The notes beneath the pieces are model-generated. The model had not been told where the DNA came from. It made no database searches and saw nothing but the letters and a program-made list of their open reading frames with translations. DNA of 44,846 bases from RGIG5472 sp051867635. Its GTDB lineage: Bacteria > Bacillota > Clostridia > Oscillospirales > Oscillospiraceae. Of the stretch, positions 39,784 through 44,846 are shown piece by piece (the stretch's first letter is position 1; each line of letters begins with the position of its first letter). The position numbers and the translations under genes were made by a program. The DNA is taken from the NCBI GenBank assembly GCA_051867635.1, contig JBJDYT010000081.1, positions 1 through 44,846 on the forward strand. The letters run 5' to 3'.

Positions 39784-42174
39784 TCACTTCAGCTCCACCA
39801 CCGTCACGCCGGCCTCGCCCTCGCCGTAAACGCCCAGACGGAAGCTCTTCACCCGCGGGTCCCGCCGCAGCATCTGCTGCACGGCCTTGCGCAGCGCGCC
39901 GGTGCCCTTGCCGTGGATAATGGTCACGGTGTTGAGCTTGCCCATCACGGCGCTGTCCAGATACTGGGAGACCACCGCCTCCGCCTCTAAGGAGTCCATG
40001 CCCCGGATATCCAGCTCCGACGCGGCCCGGACGCTGCCGATGACCCGCACGCCGCCGGCGGCGCTTTTGGGGGCCGGTTTTTTCGGTTTCGGCAGCTCCG
40101 CCTCCTCGATCAATCGCACCTCGTCGGCCTTGGCCGTCAGCTTCATACTGCCCGCCCGGAGGGTCAATACGCCATCCTTGACGCTCACCACCTCCGCCGC
40201 GGTGCGGACGCCGGGGAATTCCACCATGTCCCCCGCCCGGATGGGACGGCTGGGCTTGGGGATGGGCTCATTTTCGTCCTCCCGGTGGCCGATGCGCTCC
40301 TCCAGCGTGTTGAGCTGTGCCCGCAGGGCCGCCCGGCTGTCGTTGGCCGCCTGCCAGTTGCCTTCCTTCTCCTGCTGCTTTTTCAGCTCCTTCAGCTCCC
40401 GGAACACCTGGTCGGTGGTGCTGCGGGCCTCCTGCAGCAGGCGCTTGGCCTCGCTCTCGCCCTTCTTCCGGGCGTTGTCCCGGGCCTTTTCCATCTGCTC
40501 GCGGAATTCCCGGGCCTTGCGGGCGTCCTCCTCCCGCTGCAGCCGCAGCCGCTCCGTCTCCGCCTGCTCCTTTTCCAGGGCCTGGCGCTGGCGCTCCAGC
40601 TGCGTCAGCACGTCCTCAAAGCGCAGGCTCTCGCTGCCCATCTGCTGCCGCGCCCGGTCGATGACGTACTCCGGCAGGCCCAGCCGCCGGGAGATGGCGA
40701 AGGCGTTGGACTTGCCCGGTATGCCGATGAGCAGGCGGTAGGTGGGGCGGAGGGTCTCCACGTCAAACTCGCAGGAGGCGTTCTCCACCCCCTCCGTGGT
40801 CATGGCGTAGGTCTTCAGCTCGGCGTAGTGGGTGGTGGCGGCCGCCTTGGCTCCCTTCTCCCGAATGCTCTCGATGATGGAGATGGCCAGGGCCGCGCCC
40901 TCCACCGGGTCGGTGCCCGCCCCCAGCTCGTCAAAGAGGACCAGGCTCCGCTCGTCCGCCGCCTCCATGATCTGCACGATGTTCACCATATGGGCGGAGA
41001 AGGTGGAAAGGCTCTGCTCGATGCTCTGCTCGTCTCCCACGTCCGCCAGCACCCGGTCGAACACGCCGAGACTGCTGCCGTCATCCGCCGGGATCTGCAG
41101 GCCGCACTGGGCCATGAGGGTCAGCAGGCCCAGGGTCTTCAGCGTCACGGTCTTGCCGCCGGTGTTGGGGCCGGTGATGACCAGGGTGTCGAAGCGCCGC
41201 CCCAGCTCCACCGAAATGGGCACGGCCTTGGCGCTGTCCAGCAGCGGATGCCGCGCCCGGCGCAGCACGATGCTGCTGCCCCCCGTCAGCTCCGGCCGCA
41301 CGCCCTGCATCTTGTAGGCCAGCTCCCCCTTGGCGAAGATCAGGTCCAGATGCACCAGCACGTCGTAGTTCCAGAGCGTCTGCTCCCGGGCCCCCGCGGC
41401 CTCCGCGCTGAGCAGGCGCAGAATGCGCTCGATCTCCTTTTTCTCCTTGCTCTCCAGCTCCCGCAGCTCGTTGTTCGCCTGCACCACGCTCAGGGGTTCC
41501 ACGAACACCGTGGCGCCGGAGGAGGAGACGTCGTGCACCAGTCCCGGCATCTCGCCCCGGCACTCGGCCTTCACCGGCACCACGAAGCGGCCGTTGCGCT
41601 CCGTCACCAGGCTCTCCTGCAGAATGCGGGCGTAGCTCGGGGAGGAGACGATCTTCTGCAGGATGGCGCGGCTCTTGGCCGCCGCGGCCCGCATATGCCG
41701 CCGGATGTCCGCCAGTTCCGCGCTGGCGCCGTCCGCGATCTCATCCTCGCTCAGAATACAGCTGCGGATGTGCTCCTCCAGATACTTCTGGGGGCGGAGG
41801 GACAAAAACAGCTGGTCCAGCACCGTTTTCTGCCTGCTGCCTGCCTCGAGATACTCCGACGCCCGCCGGGCGGCGGTGAGCAGCCCCGCGATATCCAGCA
41901 GCTCCCGGGTGTTCAGCATACCGCCCCGGTCCGCCCGGTCCAGCGCCTCTCCCACGTCCTTCACCCCGGCGAAGGACGGGCTGCCCCGCAGGCCGATAAA
42001 GCCCTTGGCGGCCTCCGTCTCCTCCTGCAGCCGCTGCACCTCGGCGCGCTCCGTCTCCGGGCGCAGGGCCCGGGCCCGGGCCTTAGCCGCGTCACTCACG
42101 GCCAGCTGGGCCAGCAGCTCCAGTACCCGGGGCAGCTCCAGCTTTTCCATGGATTTTTCAAACATATCCGTCAT
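39784..42174 (-). CDS. mutS2: Endonuclease MutS2
   Basis: MutS2, 796 residues. In Firmicutes it acts on stalled, collided ribosomes and on recombination intermediates, not in mismatch repair. Core helices (residues 1-310), ATPase with Walker A ITGPNTGGKT near 330 and Walker B SLVLFDELGAGTDPVEGAAL near 407. A long coiled region (about 510-640, rich in Arg/Glu/Lys) and KOW-like segment follow. It ends in a C-terminal Smr nuclease domain (DIRGMDSLEAEAVVSQYLD, TIIHGKGTGALRKAV, near 715-796). GGGAG lies seven bases before the ATG; a GC hairpin and a second inverted repeat precede it. It follows recO on the same strand. Confidence 0.96.
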   Translation of the reverse strand: MTDMFEKSMEKLELPRVLELLAQLAVSDAAKARARALRPETERAEVQRLQEETEAAKGFIGLRGSPSFAGVKDVGEALDRADRGGMLNTRELLDIAGLLTAARRASEYLEAGSRQKTVLDQLFLSLRPQKYLEEHIRSCILSEDEIADGASAELADIRRHMRAAAAKSRAILQKIVSSPSYARILQESLVTERNGRFVVPVKAECRGEMPGLVHDVSSSGATVFVEPLSVVQANNELRELESKEKKEIERILRLLSAEAAGAREQTLWNYDVLVHLDLIFAKGELAYKMQGVRPELTGGSSIVLRRARHPLLDSAKAVPISVELGRRFDTLVITGPNTGGKTVTLKTLGLLTLMAQCGLQIPADDGSSLGVFDRVLADVGDEQSIEQSLSTFSAHMVNIVQIMEAADERSLVLFDELGAGTDPVEGAALAISIIESIREKGAKAAATTHYAELKTYAMTTEGVENASCEFDVETLRPTYRLLIGIPGKSNAFAISRRLGLPEYVIDRARQQMGSESLRFEDVLTQLERQRQALEKEQAETERLRLQREEDARKAREFREQMEKARDNARKKGESEAKRLLQEARSTTDQVFRELKELKKQQEKEGNWQAANDSRAALRAQLNTLEERIGHREDENEPIPKPSRPIRAGDMVEFPGVRTAAEVVSVKDGVLTLRAGSMKLTAKADEVRLIEEAELPKPKKPAPKSAAGGVRVIGSVRAASELDIRGMDSLEAEAVVSQYLDSAVMGKLNTVTIIHGKGTGALRKAVQQMLRRDPRVKSFRLGVYGEGEAGVTVVELK

Positions 42175-42190
42175 AGCGATTCTCCCATGT

Positions 42191-42246
42191 CCGCCCGAAA
42201 GGGCGGTCCAGCGTATACGGTATGTAGTATAAGTGCAAAATACTAC
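42191..42246 (-). promoter_or_regulatory. Hairpin and operator-like inverted repeat upstream of mutS2
   Basis: CCGCCC-GAAA-GGGCGG (42191-42206) is a perfect hairpin ending 17 bases before the mutS2 ATG. Further up, GTAGTAT/ATACTAC (42224-42230, 42240-42246) with a nine-base centre looks like an operator. No confident -35/-10 pair was found here. Confidence 0.4.
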
Positions 42247-42261
42247 TGTAAGTTGTCGAAT

Positions 42262-43005
42262 TTACAGGGATCTATAGAAATCCAGCGTGCGGAAGCCGCG
42301 CTCCAGCTGCGTCAGGCAGAAGTCCTCGCAGGCGAGCGAGAGCTGCCGCAGGTCCTCCTCCGGCAGGGAAAAGGCGTAAAGCTTCTTCGCTTCACAGCCC
42401 ACGATATGCCGCGCCGCGGCGAGAGCCGCCCCGGAGAGAGGGCGCAGGCCGAAGCCCTGCGCCCCGCAAGCGGGGCAGAGGACGCAGCCCGCCGCCACGT
42501 CCAGCAGCGCGCCTTCCTCCACCGCCGCGCCGCAGCGGCCGCAGCGGTCCAGCATGGGCGCGAAGCCCGAGAGGGACAGCAGCCGCAGCTCAAAGGCCGC
42601 CTTTACGAGCCGCGGGGGCTTTTTCAGCTCCCCCAGGGCGTAGAGGGCGTTGAGCAGCAGCGGCAGCAGCTCCTCCGCCGGCTCTCCCTCCTGGGTCACC
42701 GTCTCCGTCAGCTCCGCGAAATAGCTCGCCAGGGCCAATCGCTCCACGTCCGTCCGCAGGCCGGGGAACAGCTGGAGGGTGGAGGCCTCCGTCAGCATAT
42801 ACCAGTCCCGGCTCTGATAGGCCGTCATCTCCGAATAGACCAGCAGCTGCGCCGCCGCGGCGAGACGGCTCCCCCGGCGTCGGGCGCCCCGGGCGATGAC
42901 CGAGAGCTTGCCCTTTTCCGCCGTCAGCACCGTCAGAATTTTGTCGGCTTCCTTTGTCTCCGTCTGGCGCAGCACCAGGCCGCGAAAGACCTCGTATACC
43001 GCCAT
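42262..43005 (-). CDS. recO: DNA repair protein RecO
   Basis: RecO, 247 residues, loads RecA with RecR on SSB-coated single-stranded DNA in the RecFOR pathway. N-terminal OB fold (MAVYEVFRGLVLRQTETKEADKILTVLTAEKGKLSVIARGARR, about 1-80), then a helical domain with a four-cysteine zinc site, CGRCG near 147-151 and CVLCPAC near 167-173. The frame is open upstream by 81 bases, but the ATG at 43005 starts the OB fold and follows GGGGAG. It lies 31 bases after the short yqzL-like gene and upstream of mutS2, so the DNA-repair genes may be cotranscribed. Confidence 0.95.
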   Translation of the reverse strand: MAVYEVFRGLVLRQTETKEADKILTVLTAEKGKLSVIARGARRRGSRLAAAAQLLVYSEMTAYQSRDWYMLTEASTLQLFPGLRTDVERLALASYFAELTETVTQEGEPAEELLPLLLNALYALGELKKPPRLVKAAFELRLLSLSGFAPMLDRCGRCGAAVEEGALLDVAAGCVLCPACGAQGFGLRPLSGAALAAARHIVGCEAKKLYAFSLPEEDLRQLSLACEDFCLTQLERGFRTLDFYRSL

Positions 43006-43036
43006 CCCAATGCTCCCCGCTCCGCGCCGGGGACGC

Positions 43037-43141
43037 TCACGCCTTCTCCGGCGGCTCCTCCGGCGCCATATGCCGGTACAGCACATAGTACTCCGGCGCG
43101 CCGGTCATTTGAAAGATACGCCAGCACACGGCCGCGTCCAT
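43037..43141 (-). CDS. YqzL-like small protein
   Basis: A 34-residue reading frame, MDAAVCWRIFQMTGAPEYYV and then LYRHMAPEEPPEKA, with GGGGAGGG nine bases before the ATG. It resembles the YqzL family of Firmicutes, about 45 residues long, which has a W-x-x-F-x-x-TG core then an aromatic stretch, and which is encoded between era and recO. Here it lies just upstream of recO, with era two genes away. Function of YqzL is unknown. Its short length would hide it from most gene callers. Shorter than the usual family member at the C-terminus. Confidence 0.75.
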   Translation of the reverse strand: MDAAVCWRIFQMTGAPEYYVLYRHMAPEEPPEKA

Positions 43142-43213
43142 ACGCCTCACCCTCCCCGGATTTTGTATCTGAGGATAGCTTCCGCCGGATGCCGCCGGTC
43201 TACTCGTGCCAAT

Positions 43214-44629
43214 TTATGCTTCCGCCTGCTCCTGCGCCACGATCTCCCGGCCCATGAGCACGCCCATGACGGAGGCCATCATCAGTCCCCGGGTCCAGCC
43301 GCTGGAATCGCCCAGGCAGTGCAGCCCCGCGATGTTGGTGTTGAAATGCTCGTCCATCTTCACGCGGTTGGAGTAGAACTTCAGCTCCGGGGAGTACAGC
43401 AGCGTCTCATACGCCGCGAAGCCCGGCACCACCTCGTCCATGGCCTTGATGAAATTGATGATGTTCACCATGGCGCGGTAGGGCATGGCGGCGGTGATGT
43501 CTCCCGCCACCGCGTCCGGCAGCGTGGGCCGGATGTTGGACTGTGCCAGCTCCTTGGCCCAGGTGCGCTTGCCGTCCAGAATGTCGCCGAAGCGCTGGAC
43601 CAGGATCTGGCCGTTGGCCAGCATGTTGGTCAGCTCGCCCACCTTCTGGGCGTAAGCGATGGGCTGGTTGAAGGGAACGGAGAAGTTGTGGGACACCAGA
43701 ATGGCCAGGTTCGTGTTGGGGGACTTCAGCTCCTTGAAGGAGTGGCCGTTGACCACCGCCAGGTTATTGTCGTAGTTCTCCTGGCTGACAAAGCCGCCGG
43801 GATTCTGGCAGAAGGTGCGCACCTTGTTCTTGAAGGGCTGCGGATAGCCTACGAGCTTGGACTCGTACAGCACCCGGTTCACCTTTTCCATGACCTCGTT
43901 GCGGACCTCCACCCGGACGCCGATGTCCACCGTGCCGGGCTGGTGGGCGATGCCGTGGCCCTCGCAGATCTTCTCCAGCCAGTCCGCGCCCCGGCGGCCC
44001 GTGGCCACCACGGTGCGCTTGGCCTCCACAAACAGCTCCTCGCTTCCCTTACGGAGGTTCACGCCCCTGCAGCACTCCCCCTCCAGCACCAGATCCACGC
44101 ACTCATAGCCAAAGAGCATCTCCACGCCGTTTTGCAGCAGGTACTGCTCGATGCCGTAATAGATCTGCTGGGCCTTCTCCGTGCCCATGTGGCGGATGGG
44201 GCAGTCCACCAGCTTCAGCCCCGCGTGGATGGCGCTGAGGCGGATCTGCTTTTTCTCCTCCTCGTTGCCAAGGCCCTCCACGTGTTCGTCCGCGCCGAAC
44301 TCCAGATAGATCTTGTCGGCGTACTCGATGGTCTCCTGGGCCAGCTCCTCGCCGATGAGCTCCGGCAGCGAGCCGCCCACCTCGGAGGAGAGGGAGAGCT
44401 TGCCGTCGGAAAAGGCGCCCGCGCCGGAAAAGCCGGTGGTGATATGGCAGTAGGGCTTGCAGTTCAGGCACTTCTTGGCCTTGTCCTTGGGGCAGTGGCG
44501 GTTTTCCACCGCCGCGCCCTTTTCCACCAGCAGGATCTTCTGCCGGCTCCCCTTGCGGAGCATTTCCATGGCGGTGAAAATGCCCGCCGGACCCGCGCCG
44601 ATGATGACCACGTCTGTCTTCTTATCCAT
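43214..44629 (-). CDS. FAD-dependent oxidoreductase, COG2509 type
   Basis: A 471-residue flavoprotein. FAD dinucleotide site VVIIGAGPAGIFTAMEML near residues 7-24; KCLNCKPYCHITTGFSGAGAFSDGKLSLS near 52-82 carries CxxC; TVVATGRRGADW near 205; and the C-terminal FAD-binding block GLHCLGDSSGWTRGLMMASVMG. These fit the COG2509 uncharacterised dehydrogenase family, common in anaerobic Firmicutes. Substrate unknown. It lies between era and the yqzL-recO pair, 24 bases after era, so it is inserted in a usually compact neighbourhood. A weak AAAGGAA site precedes the ATG. Confidence 0.9.
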   Translation of the reverse strand: MDKKTDVVIIGAGPAGIFTAMEMLRKGSRQKILLVEKGAAVENRHCPKDKAKKCLNCKPYCHITTGFSGAGAFSDGKLSLSSEVGGSLPELIGEELAQETIEYADKIYLEFGADEHVEGLGNEEEKKQIRLSAIHAGLKLVDCPIRHMGTEKAQQIYYGIEQYLLQNGVEMLFGYECVDLVLEGECCRGVNLRKGSEELFVEAKRTVVATGRRGADWLEKICEGHGIAHQPGTVDIGVRVEVRNEVMEKVNRVLYESKLVGYPQPFKNKVRTFCQNPGGFVSQENYDNNLAVVNGHSFKELKSPNTNLAILVSHNFSVPFNQPIAYAQKVGELTNMLANGQILVQRFGDILDGKRTWAKELAQSNIRPTLPDAVAGDITAAMPYRAMVNIINFIKAMDEVVPGFAAYETLLYSPELKFYSNRVKMDEHFNTNIAGLHCLGDSSGWTRGLMMASVMGVLMGREIVAQEQAEA

Positions 44630-44653
44630 AGTTCCCGGTTCCTTTCCGCCGTC

Positions 44654-44846
44654 TTATTTCTCGTTGTAGCCGAAGCCGCGCACATAGTTCAGATTGTCCC
44701 GCCAGTTCTCCTTCACCTTCACCCAGGTCTGGAGGTAAATTTTCGCGCCCATGAAGCGCTCCATATCCTCCCGGGCATGGGTGCTGATGCGCTTGAGCAT
44801 CTCGCCGCCCTTGCCGATGATGATGCCCTTGTGGCTGGCCTTTTCG
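44654..44846 (-). CDS. era: GTPase Era (partial, N-terminus off the right edge)
   Basis: The last 63 codons of Era, an essential GTPase that binds the 3' end of 16S rRNA and aids 30S assembly. What is visible is the KH-domain end: KASHKGIIIGKGGEMLKRI with the GxxG-type loop IGKGGEM, then REDMERFMGAKIYLQTWVKVKENWRDN and the terminal GFGYNEK. The GTPase domain lies beyond the window. It is upstream of the COG2509 gene by 24 bases on the same strand. The order era-(x)-yqzL-recO matches Firmicutes. Confidence 0.95.
   Translation of the reverse strand, partial: EKASHKGIIIGKGGEMLKRISTHAREDMERFMGAKIYLQTWVKVKENWRDNLNYVRGFGYNEK

Noticed and set aside
40285..43257. 990-codon open frame on the plus strand opposite mutS2, recO and yqzL
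   Set aside because: Spans several real minus-strand genes and their spacers; Leu/Gln/His/Arg-rich shadow protein.

Overview
The window reads as chromosomal DNA from a GC-rich, low-GC-phylum anaerobe: a spore-forming Clostridia member, most likely Oscillospirales/Oscillospiraceae (Oscillibacter, Dysosmobacter or Flavonifractor-like). Reasons: strong GGAGG ribosome sites, sigma-A type promoters with TGn extended -10 boxes, spmA/spmB, AbrB, HPr with a regulatory serine, a short type-3 ProRS, the Firmicutes gene orders trmN-rsmI-abrB and era-yqzL-recO, and extreme G/C at third codon positions. The phylogenetic placement is inference from gene content, not from a search. A run of 10 N marks a scaffold gap inside one gene, so this is probably a draft or metagenome assembly.

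Layout. 1-1.8 kb: start of the S10 ribosomal operon (rpsJ, rplC, rplD, leftward) with a promoter and a possible attenuator in its leader. 2-8 kb: proS, a large membrane protein and clpC, all leftward. 8.3-12.5 kb: a 2[4Fe-4S] ferredoxin, the trmN-like/rsmI pair converging on abrB, spmAB, and an orphan phage-tail-like protein. 12.6-16 kb: an exported SLH-domain protein, a small membrane protein, and a promoter-hairpin-terminator arrangement that looks like an unannotated small RNA. 16.2-20.3 kb: a MarR-controlled heterodimeric ABC exporter with one degenerate ATPase subunit. 20.4-23 kb: a membrane-anchored XRE regulator, cytidine deaminase, a roughly 190-bp cluster of nested inverted repeats, and an SPFH/RHH pair with a candidate RHH operator on its promoter. 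23.2-25.3 kb: two CobW-type GTPases, one with a 74-residue His-rich metal-binding insert and the other apparently fused to a DUF1980/TIGR03943-like C-terminal domain. 25.6-32 kb: Na+/alanine symporter, an SDR dehydrogenase, two GNAT acetyltransferases, an LtaS-like sulfatase and a YesL-family protein. 32.1-36.7 kb: a selenocysteine locus (selA-selB-tRNA-Sec plus a LysR regulator). 36.8-44.8 kb: uvrC with a second cytidine deaminase-like gene, HPr, mutS2, recO, a tiny yqzL-like gene, a COG2509 flavoprotein and the end of era.

Most of the window is housekeeping. The parts least explained by standard annotation are the CobW pair, the putative small RNA at 15.9-16.07 kb, the nested inverted-repeat element at 21.6-21.8 kb, the SPFH/RHH operon, and a recurring GC-rich hairpin placed just upstream of the ribosome site in several unrelated genes. 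No CRISPR array, rRNA, IS element or prophage was seen.
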